From Mytilus galloprovincialis (taxonomy: Eukaryota > Mollusca > Bivalvia > Mytilida > Mytilidae): DNA of 64,000 bases. This document shows positions 37,061 through 48,665 of this stretch, piece by piece (position 1 is the first letter of the stretch; each line of letters opens with the position of its first letter). Below the pieces are notes generated by a model, which made no database searches, was not told the DNA's origin, and saw nothing but the letters and a program-made list of their open reading frames with translations. The stretch lies in the NCBI RefSeq assembly GCF_965363235.1, contig NC_134849.1, forward strand, positions 59,601,122 through 59,665,121, read 5' to 3'. A program made the position numbers and the translations under genes.

Positions 37061-38100
37061 TAATAAAGATAATAAATATAATATAGTTATGTCTCAGATG
37101 TCAGCGACTTGCTTTCAACACAGGAGTATTTTTTGAAACATTTTAATCGATAAACAATAACAATATTCAAAAGAAAGATGAATAATAAGTTAACAAATTA
37201 TATAAATATCAAAAAATATAAAAAAAAATGCAAAATTTATCACAATATAATTCACCATTTTATAAGTTTTTGGTGAGAATATTAATTGTATATCACAGAC
37301 TGGCTTCAAAAAAGTGGTAGTTATAACTGTGTTACTCCTGTTTAAAGGGTCTCATTCTAGTATCTTTATCTCCAAAATGAAAATTAAAGTGATTTCAGTT
37401 TCCCCTATTTCCAATATTATTGAAAAAAATCATCATAAAACAAACTTCCATCTACTTAAATTATGTCGCATAATATAAAACAACTCAAAGAAAGCAGAAA
37501 AAGCAATATCTACAACTGTGACATTTCCATAATGCATTAATCTCTGTGATTTGTGCCAATTTCACTTTAAAATATGAACAACTATGACATAATATAGTTT
37601 GTTACATAAGTCAACCATTGTGCCTGAACCAAATTCAAAACATGGAGTTGTTCCCTTCAAATTTTCATAAAGAGTTAAAAATAAATGACGCATGGCTCTT
37701 CTATAAACTTAACAATGAATGTAAAAAGAATTCGAATAAATATGACTAAATGCAATTTAAAATTTTTTATCCATATAACTTTAAATCACATTTACGAGAC
37801 GGTTCATTAGTGGATATTCTTAGTGTGGTATGACATGATATATGTCTCTTTAAAGCAAGGAAAATTACTATGTATTTCAGTTTACATATACGATACATGT
37901 AGGAAAAAAATACAAATCCGTCAAAATACCTTTTTTTACAGATTTCTTTTTATTGTTTTGTGTGCTCATCGTCAAGTAAAAAATATGTCACGAACAATGT
38001 TGACTAGAAAAAAATGAACAATATGTGATTTATAAATGAATAAGTTCTCTAACAAACTCAGTGCTTCATATCTTATACAAAATAAGTATTTTTAGTTTCC

Positions 38101-38219
38101 TTAATATATATCAATACACCATTCGCCATAAACCTGTTCGACGGTAATTTTCAGGTATCTGTTTTCTTTACAGTTTCTCGTAGAGTCAGACACATCATAA
38201 TACGTCTGGCAACCTGTTT
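38101..38219 (-). CDS. Ig-3 exon 3, Cys-rich tail (probable)
   Basis: Splicing at gatag|AAACAGG in phase 1 opens a frame of 38 residues: ETGCQTYYDV, then RNCKENRYLKITVEQ and GEWCIDIY, then TAA. The amino-acid content, with three cysteines and a Trp, is unlike random AT-rich reading. The neighbouring acceptor at ggcag would not keep the frame open. Confidence 0.6.
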
Positions 38220-40776
38220 CTATCTGCCTTCATAATCTTGGATCAAAGCAACTCTTTTTGTTAATAATCTCAAACAAGTGTGGAGTACGTGTTAAATGAC
38301 ACATCGCTGCAACACATCATGAAATCACGACATATAAAAATGTTACAAGGGTGGATAATAAAGATGATTTTGTACATATAGACTCTGATTCAGAATGCCT
38401 GTCGACACAACCTGTAAAATTCAAGTGGTCGAGACGATAGGAGTTTAAATAATTATTGCTCGAAAAAAAACTCCCGTAAACAGTAAGATATATGTCACAC
38501 ATACTACCGAAAATCTAACTGGAAGTTTCTAGTTCCTATGATATACATTACAGGCCTAAACTACTGACAAAGGACTAATTCCAGCTACAAAAACGCTTTG
38601 TTATGATTTGTGACCTGTTTGTGTGTTTCTTTGTTTGTCTTTTTTTTATTTTTAGATTTGTCAGTTTACTTTTGACTTATGAGTTTGAATGTCCCTGTGT
38701 TATCTTTCGCAACTCCTGTAAATAATCCTTGCAAAAAAGTTACAGTTATATTTGCGACACATGTAGGTGTTTTATAGAGTATTTGATGACCAATTTATCT
38801 GAAAAAAGTTATATTGAATAAACAATGTACAGGGCTAAGTGTTGTTTTCCTATATGCAAATAAAGCTTACATCAAAAACTGACATGTTATCTTTGTTCAA
38901 ATTTTTAATATATTTTCAACGATACAAACATTGATTTCTAAAGAATATAATCGTGACTTATTTAAACTGATAGGTCTATTATTAGAGGTATCAGCAGTGT
39001 AGTGTGTGGTAATCATTTAATCTTCTTCCGCATTCTTCCCCGTGTCTAACGCCTCAATATATACCTTTAATTGTTTTAAACAATCATTCATATAGTTTGT
39101 TCGTTAAAAGATGTTAGACAATTACAATAATATAGATCAAGGTACTTAGTAGCAATTTTAGAGTACAAAGGTCAAATACGCGTCAATGCACACGTTGTTA
39201 ACTGGAATACACCTCTAATTTTAAGGTTTCGAAAGTTTGATTAATTCTGTACAAGTAAACGCCAAGACCTTCATCCATATTGGTGATCGCTGTTCATAGT
39301 GTCATTTCATTAGAGGATTAAATGTAAAATAACGAAAATACTAAACGCTGAGCAAAATTTAAAACCGAAGTCCCTAAACGAACTGCAAAATCAAAAGCTC
39401 AAACACGTCAAACAGCTGACATTTTTCATATGTTGATAATGGTGGATTTAACCGTGTTTTATACTAGCTAAACTTCTAACTTGTACGACATGTAGGACAC
39501 GTTTAAAACTGATTTTTATTTTCTTTTTTTTTCATATATCCTACATTTGTCCAAAATGAGAGCCGTTATTTTCTTATTCCTTTAATTTTTCAAGCATCAA
39601 AAACTATGCTACGCATATCTTAGTTATATTCTTGAGGTCTAAACATGCATACATATGAACATATATACCTGTCCAATCTATATTCGCCGTGTTCCATTGA
39701 ATTCCCTTGTAAGACTCAGAATCTATTTCACATTTGTACAGCGAATTGTCTGTATCTAGTAAGTGATTTGAATCTAATTCAAACACCATTGTCGCTTCAT
39801 CAAGATCTGGTCCTTTGTGTGAAGATCTAGATTGCATATCTGTACAATTGAACAATGTTGTTTTAAAACTTTCGCCATTACGACGGCTATGTAGAACATC
39901 GTAAAATGAGCCATTTGTCTGCTTCAATAACTTCATAAAATATATTGTCTTTGCCTTGTCTTTGTCTATATGACATGATATTGAACACTTGTTTTTTGAG
40001 AACGTTATTTCAACAACTTCATTTTTAATACCTTTGTCGCTTTTGGCGTCGCAATCTGCTTCAGCTAAAAAAAAACACAAAAGTAGAATGTATGAGATAT
40101 GTTTAGTCAGTGATGGATACATTAACTAAACAGTCAGTGTCAAAGTTTGAAACCCAAATAAAGATTTGATATTTATTTTAAATAATGACAGTACATTAAC
40201 ATATCGTAGGAAAACTAGTAAATTAAGATTGTATTTGAAGCTCAAAAAAATTAAAAGAATAATAGGTGGTAAAAGAGGGACGAAAGATACCAAAGGGACA
40301 GTCAAACTCATAAATTGATAAGGAATAAATGTTAAAAAAATAGAGATTTATGTATTAGAAAAGGTAAAACAGAAATTAAAAATGTCTAGAATAAAGCAAT
40401 CAAATTTTCATAGAAACAAATCAATGCCTAAATTATTTGTCAATGATTCTTTCATAATAAGTGGGGTTTAAAAAACCTTAAAATGTGATGAAAATAGATA
40501 GAAAATAAGTACCCCCAATCCATACCAATAGTTTTCCCATGCATCGCTGTCAAAACTGTTTTTGCTTAAAACATACAAAAAAACTCTGGATCGTTCTGAT
40601 TGTTAATGGGATAATTATTACTGAAAATTAATTAAGCAAGCAGATTTCTTTCAACCAAGCTCAGAGAAATTATTTTCAATTTTTTCATCAATTTTATTAT
40701 TATTATATATTACATTTGGTTTCTTACCTGTCAATACGATGCTCGTTGAAAATATAAACCATAGTAAACATTCCAT
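38101..40776 (-). CDS. Ig-3: secreted single Ig-like domain protein, three exons, 187 aa
   Basis: The model joins exons 40776-40728, 40064-39669 and 38219-38101, with phase-1 introns and a summed length of 564 nt. Residues 1-16 are the signal peptide (MECLLWFIFSTSIVLT). Residues 17-148 are an Ig V-like domain with SISC (Cys47) and LYKC (Cys128) as the likely B-F disulfide, plus FNCTD (Cys90). The C-strand tryptophan is replaced (YFMK). The tail carries Cys152, Cys165 and Cys183. There are eight cysteines in total, an even number that suits a fully disulfide-bonded secreted protein. N67 and N89 are possible N-glycosylation sites. It is the most canonical of the three paralogs and looks functional. 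The tail acceptor has a poor pyrimidine tract, so exon 3 is the weaker part. Confidence 0.75.
39325..39500 (+). repeat. Dispersed repeat family A, diverged
   Basis: Carries ACGAAAATACTAAACGCTGA, CTGCAAAATCAAAAGCTC and GGTGGATTTAACCGTGTT. It lies in the Ig-3 intron 2. Confidence 0.6.
39669..40064 (-). CDS. Ig-3 exon 2, Ig-like domain
   Basis: The 396-nt exon runs from the acceptor ttttttttag|CTGAAG to the donor GACAG|gtatat and is phase 1 at both ends. It contains the complete domain from Cys21 to the final IDWT strand. Confidence 0.82.
40268..40320 (-). repeat. Terminal scrap of the reverse-transcriptase tail
   Basis: About 50 bases (AAAAGAGGGACGAAAGATAC onward) of the tail seen at 1055. 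It lies in the Ig-3 intron 1. Similar reverse scraps are at 38650-38715 and 48200-48255. Confidence 0.6.
40728..40776 (-). CDS. Ig-3 exon 1, signal peptide
   Basis: The 49-nt exon runs from ATG to the donor CAG|gtaaga in phase 1, with a hydrophobic leader. Confidence 0.75.
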
Positions 40777-40871
40777 TTTAATGTTATAGTTTTATTTTGA
40801 ATTAAACTTAGTTTTGATGAAATAATGGAAATTTTCATGAAAATGAATCTAAAATAGAATTATGTGCAAAT

Positions 40872-40884
40872 AAATATTTATAAT
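40872..40884 (-). promoter_or_regulatory. TATA-like element upstream of Ig-3
   Basis: TTATAAATATTT lies about 100 bases before the start codon. Just downstream the minus strand has TTTTAGATTCA, which also occurs before Ig-2 (near 29200), so the two upstream regions may share ancestry. Confidence 0.3.
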
Positions 40885-41106
40885 CTAAATTTAGATTGAA
40901 GGCATTTAAATTGATCACAAATCAAATACATTAATATATAGTCAACAACCAAAGAAATGCACTGCCTCCCTTTATTTCTATAGAATGAAAATCTTGTGGA
41001 ATAAAACTTTTTCTATTTCGTACTATGACAAACTTTGGCATTCCAGTAGGCATCGAACATTGATACCATTTGACGGTTAAAGTATGACCTGTTTTAATAA
41101 GCAAAC

Positions 41107-41740
41107 TCATAATGTATAGTAAAATTGAGAATGGAAATGGGGAATGTGTCAAAGAGATAACAACCCGACCATAGAGAAGACAACAGCAGAATGTCACCAA
41201 CAGGTCTTCAATGCAGCGAGAAATTCCCGCACCCGGAGGCTTCCTTCAGCTGTTCCCTAAAAAAATACATATACTAGTCCAGTGATAATGAACGCCATAC
41301 TTAACTCCAAATTGTACACAAGTAACTAAAATTAAAAATAATACAAGACTAACAAAGGCCAGAGGCTCCTGACTTGGGACAGGCGCAAAAATGCAGCGGG
41401 GTTAAACATGTTTATGAGATCTCAACCCTCCCCCATACCTCTAGCCAATGCAGAAAAGTAAACGCATAACAATACGTACATTAAAATTCAGTTCAAGAGA
41501 AGTCCGAGTCTGATGTCAGAAGATGTTACCAAAGAAAATAAACAAAATGACAATTATAATTAAATAATATCAGACTACTAGCAGGTAACTGACAAGGCAG
41601 CTCCAGACTTCAATTAAACTGATTGAAATATTATGTCTTCATCATTTGAATGTCAGACACAATCCTTCCCGTGAGGGGTTTAGTATCATACCATTATGAC
41701 ATATACGAAAAGAACATAACCCGTGTCATGCAAACAAATG
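41107..41740 (+). repeat. Dispersed repeat family B, longest copy
   Basis: It reads in the opposite direction to the copies above, from AATTGAGAATGGAAATGGGG through CAGGCGCAAAAATGCAGCGG, and continues through AGTCCGAGTCTGATGTCAGA to about 41730. Confidence 0.75.
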
Positions 41741-41774
41741 TTTTTTTAAATAAATGTGTTCCGATGCAAAGACC

Positions 41775-42197
41775 CTATAAGTGAATCAATATTAATGCCA
41801 AACGTGCAATCTTTAATAACCTGACAACAGTATCGTAACTATATCCCTTCTTTATAAGTCTATTTAAAGGTTTTGTTAGCTTCTGAGGTGAATACTGACA
41901 TTTTTGTGCTTCATAAAGAATATTTCCATAAAATATTGGATGTGAAATATATTTTGTACCTGAACGTATAAGTAGTCTGCATGTTGAGCTATATTTACGA
42001 ATGATGTCCTTATACCGATGATACCGATGATAAAATTTAGTAAATGTTTTGACTAGTTTGTGATATCGAAAACCCTGGTGTAAATTTCTCTCGTTAAAAT
42101 CTAAACCATTGTTACAAACACAAGCGAATCGTACAATCGTACAATCGAATCGTAAGCTATAAGATACCTCACCATTATGAAATTGGAAATAATTCAT
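41775..42197 (-). mobile_element. C-terminal reverse-transcriptase fragment, second family
   Basis: A 140-residue frame reads FDCTIVRFACVCNNGLDFNE, HQGFRYHKLVKTFTKFYHRY, then HPIFYGNILYEAQK and KGYSYDTVV. This is the C-terminal block of another retroelement reverse transcriptase of the same broad type as 1364-1681 (family knowledge). The upstream catalytic part is absent. An in-frame triplicated HRYHRY-type expansion hints at decay. Confidence 0.6.
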
Positions 42198-42514
42198 ACG
42201 AAAAAATCATCAGACTGATTAAAATTTCAACAATGATGTTAAACTCTATTTTATAGAAATCGAAGATTTATTTTAGTTTTCAAAGACATGACTTGACAAT
42301 ATTATAACTGTACAGTTCGAGACGTGTCTATTCAATATGATATTTAGTTTTTCTTTGTTGACCTTTTTGTTTGTTTTTATACTAAATATAAAACACGATG
42401 TTAAGTGCTTTATCTCCATTTTCACCTATCATAATATCATTTCTGTTTGTTTTGTTCACACATTGTTCTCGATAGAATGTTTTGTGCATGTATCATACCT
42501 GTGAGAGATTTAGC

Positions 42515-42665
42515 TACCTATATAACCAGGTAAATTCAAAATATTCTACATAAAGAAATGGCTGTACCAAGCCAAGAACATTATAGTTGTTATCCATTTG
42601 TTTGGTGGATTTTGGGCCTTTTTTTTTTGCCATTTGAATTTGGTCTTTCCGCACTATATCAAAAT
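42515..42665 (-). repeat. Dispersed repeat family A, decayed
   Basis: GAAATGGCTGTACCAAGCCA and TGCCATTTGAATTTGGTCTT follow the family order in reverse. Confidence 0.5.
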
Positions 42666-43669
42666 TAAAGAAGATTTCACCTTGCTCAAAATACGGACAA
42701 TGATATGTTAATGGGGACTTTAATTATTTAAACTACGTCAGACATTCTCATTTTTAACCTTTTGTAAGCTGCCGAAATCACTTCTTTAGCATCAAACATA
42801 GGGAAATACATTTATAAGGGGTATGAAAAATAACTAACACGCTGTCCCCAATATTCACTTTATTTTCCCTTCATCAGGTGGTAACTAACTAAGTATTTTT
42901 ACATAAAGGAACGAACAAGACGATTGATTCGGTGTTCACCCTTTTCGAATTGATTGTGTTGACAAAAACCTTGGTTGACGAAATTTAAAGAAAATCAGTT
43001 TCCAAACCCGTTTACTGGTATAAAACAACCCCTTTTTAAAAAAGACATCCTTTAAAAGAACAGTACGATCATATAATATGTATATGAAATAGATATGTCT
43101 ATTTCAAATAGTTTCTAGATTATTCGTAACATCCAAACAAAATGTTCAGATGGAAAAAATCTACAATTTCAATATCTAAAACTAAATCTAATAAAACCGT
43201 GTAAAAAGTTGATGATGTAATCACAGATTTGAACATGTTATAGATTGATGATGGATTTATGGATACACGTGAATAGGACAGCTTCAAACGACGTGTCAAA
43301 TGGTAAACTCTAATTGTCTAATTTATTAAAAGAGGTGCATATATGACAGCAGATGAAATAATCAAAGACTTGTAATAAACACCAAAACATTTTCCTAGTG
43401 GCAAAATTTCTAACATGTAAAATAAGACAATGCTAACGGTTTAAGCTTCAAAAGGATGACCAAATATATAACAGGGTAAAGCTAAACGAATTTTTATAGT
43501 GTATCGACATGATCTACGAATAGAAGGATTGGGCGCTTACAAACTTATACAACCAAGTTTTATCATATTATTGTATTGTTTCCTACTGACCCCATACAGA
43601 TCAAAAGAGGATAAGTAAAGCCTTAGATGGTGAGAGCATAGTCTCTGTGTATTTTGTTTACCCTCTGTG

Positions 43670-43860
43670 CAGGGTTTCCCCTGGGTCAATTATTTTTTTC
43701 GCCACCTCTTTCGCCAAAACAATACATTTTTCGCCACTTTATTTTTTTTTTTCGCCAAGTAACATAAATATATTTTTCGTTTAAAATTTACCTTTTTTCT
43801 TTCGCAAATGACGAATTTTTATCGCCACTTTTTTTTCGCAAACCGCCAGCGAAAACCCTG
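43670..43860. mobile_element. 191-bp hAT-type MITE
   Basis: The element starts CAGGGTTTCC and ends AAAACCCTG, giving hAT-like CAGGG...CCCTG termini. It is flanked by a perfect 8-bp duplication CCTCTGTG (43662-43669 and 43861-43868), the target-site length typical of hAT elements. The interior is built of repeated TTTCGCCA and TTTTCGC motifs. Confidence 0.88.
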
Positions 43861-43929
43861 CCTCTGTGGATTTGTAGGGTGGCTATAGCATGCAAACTGC
43901 TTAAAAAATATATGCACATGAGACTTTTC

Positions 43930-44165
43930 CTTTAAACCACAAAAATACTGAGAACAATTCAAAAAGAAAGTCCCTACTTAATAGGAGAAATCGAAAGCTC
44001 ATACACAGCAAACGAATCAACTGTAATATTCCTGACATGGAACAGGCATTTTCTTATGTCGAAATTGGTGGAATAAACCTGGTTTTAAAGCAAGCTTAAC
44101 CTATCACTTGTGTGACAGTTGCATCAAATTGCATTAAATTAACAACGATGTGTGAACAAAACAAA
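43930..44165 (+). repeat. Dispersed repeat family A
   Basis: Starts just after the hAT MITE and carries ATTCCTGACATGGAACAGGC and GTGGAATAAACCTGGTT. Confidence 0.65.
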
Positions 44166-44261
44166 CAGACATAATAGGTAAAAATTTCAAAAAAGGGGCA
44201 CAGCAGTCAACATTGTGTTATTATCCTAATCACTATAAAAATAAACAAATATGAATCAAGC

Positions 44262-44625
44262 GAACTATCAAAAATTAAAGACAAGAATACACAAATTTAC
44301 CATGGTAGTACGATAACACAATGATGGGATCCATATATACATAGCCACGTATATACATATCAAAGAAACATCAAAAGGCAGATAGACAAAGCACATTAGC
44401 ACAAATGAAAGACAAGAATACAAAAATGTTTTACAATAGCACCATAACGGGATGTATAAGTACAGAGCCACGTCATACATGTATGTATCAAATAAACACC
44501 AAAAGTCATCTAGACAAAGCACATTAGCCAAAATGAAAGACAAGAATACGAGAATTGTCATAGAACAATATCACAATGACGAGATGAACTAGAAACGAGC
44601 CACGTCAAATAAATATCAATAAAAC
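44262..44625 (+). repeat. Tandem repeat of about 130 bp, 2.5 copies
   Basis: The motif GACAAGAATAC recurs at 44280, 44411 and 44539, with GAGCCACGT and AGACAAAGCACATTAGC in each unit. The minus strand is open for 97 codons across the array with membrane-like composition; I take this as a by-product of the repeat. Confidence 0.7.
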
Positions 44626-45969
44626 AGAACTAAACAGTAAAAGTATTTTTCATAAATACAAATATAAGCAATGTATTACACGTTATTAAGTTGAAAAACA
44701 ACTTCAGGACCAAGAATCTATACTTCAAGACCACAAAGGATATGAATGCACAATTTGCAGATTTGAACATTCAAATGAAGGTAAGCATGGTTTATGTCAA
44801 TGAGACCACAAAAGGCATAATCCCTCAGCCCGTATTGAATGATTTGATGATATATTTCCATCCTGCTAGCTATGTTCGTTTCTGGAATTTGCTGTATATT
44901 TCGATGAAAAAAATTTGTGCATATCTGGTCAAGCAAAAGACAGTTAGGGATTTCGTAACAATAAGTTGATTAAGGATGTTGGCTACTCTGTTTGAAAATA
45001 ACAAACTTTCTAAAAGATTGTTATGAATTGAAAGTATATAAATAAAGAAACTAAAAAAAGCAGAAAAACAAATAGAGGGTGCATGTGCTTGTTTTCGAGA
45101 TATAAGCCGTTGAAAATTTGGCGGGAAATAATTGTCTCTAGATTTTTCTTTCACTTAACATTGGCACCATTTTTGTTTAAAACACTATGAAAAAATAACA
45201 AGGATTTCATAAGATTTTTAAATATGGCTTTTTAAATAATATGTAATAAAAATATGAAAAGAAAGGTAAATAAGTGGGCAAATTTTTTTAATGTAAATAC
45301 AGGGATAAAATCAGAGGATTCCGAAAATTTGGCAAAAATTCAAAAAGTAGAGGAGCAAACATCCTTATAACCTTTACAAAATTCTTTCATAGATATAAAA
45401 ATGGTAAGAAAGTTTGGATGTACCTGCATAACTTTTATTTCTGACAAAAAATTGATGTATCATCACAATTTTTACACTGATGTTCTTTATAAAGTTCATA
45501 AATCTAGACATTATGTGTTAACTAATAGATACATATTTCAATGTTGTGTTTTGCATACCACCTTACCAACATCAGTTTTCGTGTGTACTAGATGAAGGTT
45601 GTTCTAGAAACATGATGTTTGTTATTATCTGTCTGAATTTGTGGTTTTGTTTTTGTTTTGTTTTTTTTTTAGGTGTTTTATGTGCGTGTATGTTTTGGTT
45701 TGTTTTTATTATTATTATTAGAGCGACATGGACATTATAATGGTGTTTCAGTCTATCAAATTCAAAGTTTGTGAGTTGTGTTATTTTAGTAGAAATTAGG
45801 TTACAGCTCCTCCGGCGAAACTTTCTACCTCCAGTTGGTAGAATGGAATGTCGCTTTTACATAAAATGATACGAGTGACTTGTCATTACAAGGCACGCTT
45901 ATACAGTGTTATAATGTCACGACATTGCAAACAAACTGTTAGTGTCTTCTTAAGTGCTGTAGATATATA

Positions 45970-46145
45970 CAATTAAGGAGATGTGATGTAATTGCAAATG
46001 AGACAACTAACTATACGCTATTCAACATCGAAAAAAAAAATACTGTATAGTTGGCTGCAAAAGTCCGCGACATGAAAACTATGATGAAAAAAATATCAAT
46101 TGAGGAAAAAAGCAGCCTAATTTATAACAAAACAATTTACGAAAA
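45970..46145 (+). repeat. Dispersed repeat family C, decayed
   Basis: GAGATGTGATGTAATTGCAA with AATGAGACAACTAACTATAC and later AAAGCAGCCTAATTTATAAC follow the family order. Confidence 0.5.
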
Positions 46146-46289
46146 TCGAATATGACAGACACGAACAATCGAAAACAAATGATATAAATGTTCCCGGCTT
46201 GGGACAGACACATTATAATACTGGAATACTAAATGCCTTGGATGTGTTTAAGTTGACTTTAGACCATGGTGCATGCTTTTTAATTTCTT

Positions 46290-46740
46290 AATTGATAATG
46301 GAAATTGGGAATATGTCATAGAGACAACAATCCGACCAAAGAGCAAACAACATTCGAAAGACACCAATGGGTCTTCAACGCAGCGACAAAATCCAGCACC
46401 CGGAGGGGGTTCTCTGTTGGCCCTTAAAGAAAATCATGTATTAGTTTAGTGAAAATGGACGTCACCCTTTTAAAACACATAATCATATAAATGAACTAAA
46501 ATTAAAAAAACAAACAAGAGTAACAAAGGCCAGAGGAACCTGTCCTTAGTCAGGAACCTCGTGTTCAGTAGTTGTCGTTTGTTGGTGTGGTTCATAAGTG
46601 TTTCTCGATTCTCGTGTTCATATAGATTAGACCATTGATTTAACATTTCTGAAGGGTTTTCACTAGTCATTTGTGGGGCATTTATAGCTTGCTGTACGGT
46701 GTGAGCCAAGGCTCCATGTTAAAGACAGTACTTTGACCTA
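46290..46740 (+). repeat. Dispersed repeat families B and D, fused
   Basis: 46290-46560 is a diverged family B copy. 46560-46740 is another repeat (GTTGTCGTTTGTTGGTGTGG, TGTGAGCCAAGGCTCCATGT) that recurs at 62340-62545. Confidence 0.65.
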
Positions 46741-46979
46741 AAATGGTTTACTTTTACAAAATGTTACTTGGATATAGAGTTCTCTCATTGGGTCTCGTAC
46801 AACATCTTCTTTTATCTACATTCTGCAATTTCAACATTTTAATTCAATCCAAATATACATGTTTTAATTTGTGATAATTTTGAACAGTTTCTGGACTAAA
46901 CAGCAGAGACGACGAATTAACATAAAATGTGAATTGATCCAATGATACATTGTAAAGTTATATCCAATGTTTTGAAAAA

Positions 46980-47180
46980 TTATTGTTTCTTAAATCTATC
47001 ATCCTGGTCAGTTGGAAAATATGTCTCCCAACCAAATTTAAAATGCGGTTTTGATTCTTTAAATGATCCCTCAGTTGTGAGTCGTACATTTTTACGGGAC
47101 CACATTACGGTTAAGATAATTAAGTAAATAACAACTGCAAATACGATATATACAGCTCCAGTTATCAGGTCCATTGTGTT
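46980..47180 (-). CDS. Short membrane-protein exon B (64 aa from ATG)
   Basis: After the acceptor attttctag|AACACA comes ATG (47174) and an open frame of 64 codons to TAA. Residues 5-24 are a strong membrane segment (TGAVYIVFAVVIYLIILTVM), then the positive SRKN stop-transfer motif, then a polar tail with EGSFKES and HFKFGWET. The first bases of the exon, the membrane segment position and the tail pattern KN...GS-aromatic-x-x-S...F resemble exon A. It too is open in phase 0 back to the acceptor. Confidence 0.52.
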   Translation of the reverse strand, partial: NTMDLITGAVYIVFAVVIYLIILTVMWSRKNVRLTTEGSFKESKPHFKFGWETYFPTDQDDRFKKQ

Positions 47181-47244
47181 CTAGAAAATAATGATAAATA
47201 TAATAATTAGTATGTCATTGTTTGTGTATAGGATAAGAATATAT

Positions 47245-47430
47245 GGTATGATTTCAAATGAGACAACTCTGAACGTGATATCAAATGACACAGACACTTA
47301 CGATTATATGTCACCGTATGGCTGTAAATAATGAGCAAATCAGATACCTCACAGTCAGCTATAAAATGCCTCAAAACAATTCAAACAAGAAACTAACGAA
47401 TGTGTATCACACGTTTATGTCACATCTATC
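47245..47430 (+). repeat. Dispersed repeat family C
   Basis: TATGGTATGATTTCAAATGA, GTCACCGTATGGCTGTAAAT and ACAGTCAGCTATAAAATGCC. It starts about 65 bases from exon B of the membrane-protein pair. Confidence 0.65.
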
Positions 47431-47789
47431 ATCAAATCCATTGCAGAAGTCGTTGCTAAAGATTAGACATTCGGAAATACAGTAAAAACAGTTAAAAGCT
47501 TAGGCTATTAATAAAACAGGTAGGCATGCTTATCACATACAGACATAGAAAAATCGATACTTTTAAAAAAGAAAGTATTTAAGATTAATCTTAAGTAAAT
47601 ATATAACCTTTCTAGATAAAATTTGTCTATCACCATGCATTGAAATATTCGGCGATATGTGCAGAAAATGTAAATCCAAATAGGGTAGTTATCAAATTAT
47701 TATCAACATTTTATGTAAAATTATGTCAACGATGTTGTTCAATGAATGAATGCAAATTAAACTGAATCAAGTTCTATACTCAGGCCGAA

Positions 47790-47980
47790 AGACCTAACAA
47801 GTAAAAGAACAAAATGTCAAACTCTTATGAATATTCTAAACGTATTTCCCCCAAGCAAGTGGCAGAATCAAAAGCTAAAACACATCAAACAAAAGCACGA
47901 CACTGGTCATATTCCTGACCTGGTATGGTCATTTACTTATGTAGAAAAAGGTGGAACATAAAATATCATTATGATGTATA
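47790..47980 (+). repeat. Dispersed repeat family A
   Basis: Carries AGTGGCAGAATCAAAAGC, CATATTCCTGACCTGGTA and GTAGAAAAAGGTGGAA. Confidence 0.6.
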
Positions 47981-48574
47981 TTGACATCGAAGTGTAAACC
48001 AAACAAAACAGACATTATTGTTATAAACGTCAAAAATAAGAGTACAGCAGTCAATAGTTTGTTTTGTACTAAATTATAAACCTGGTACCTTTGATAACTA
48101 ATTATACATTATAAGTCAACAAGCACATTTTATCGTCTGTCTTTCCCAAGTTTGAAAAAAAACACTTATAAAGTGATACAGCAATATTATTTAGTTTATT
48201 CCATATTTATGAGTTTGAATGTCCCTTTTGTATCCTTCGCCTCTCTTTTAAGTTAAATGCAATCAGGTTACCACCGTAGTTACATGAAAAAAATATTTTA
48301 AAAACTGTTCTTACTGAGTTGTGTATAAATTGCTGAATATTTTAAAAATCAACATATGATTATTAGAAATAAATTTCTATACCTTTTTTTTAATTTCAGC
48401 TAGTGTGGTATTTCAAATGTCTTGACTATCACACCTATTTGTTTGTACTGCATTAGTCGACCACCTATTTTCTTTATCTACACCTGTGGAAATTCCTATT
48501 CGTTGAATTTGTATGACTGATTATAGATATAACTAATGTTTATAGTGTGTTCTTATTTTGTGCTGTTACACCAC

Positions 48575-48665
48575 TTTCACAGGTTAAGGGGAGGGTTTAG
48601 CGCTCTAAACATGTTGAACCCCATCATGTCATGTATGTGTCTGTCGCGAGTCAAGAGCATGGTAA
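48575..48665 (-). repeat. Family B fragment
   Basis: GGGGAGGGTTTAGCGCTCTAA and CATGTTGAACCCCATCATGT are a diverged piece of the family. Confidence 0.45.

Larger units (their letters stand above)
34800..38100. other. Gene-free stretch between the 314-aa gene and Ig-3
   Basis: Holds a long family B copy and a reverse family C copy. No exon was recognised. The upstream region of the 314-aa gene (34790-35000) shows no clear TATA element. Confidence 0.45.
40890..46975. other. Gene-free stretch upstream of Ig-3
   Basis: Filled by family B, the second reverse-transcriptase fragment, the hAT MITE, family A, the 130-bp tandem repeat and families C and B/D. 44690-45740 has several overlapping frames of under 95 codons with no recognisable product. 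Confidence 0.45.

Noticed and set aside
44268..44561. 97-codon frame with membrane-like composition
   Set aside because: It follows the 130-bp tandem repeat exactly, and no splice, start or homology evidence supports it.
46470..46709. 79-codon minus-strand frame with a hydrophobic end
   Set aside because: It lies wholly in dispersed repeat families B and D, and a similar frame appears at 62339-62596 in another copy.
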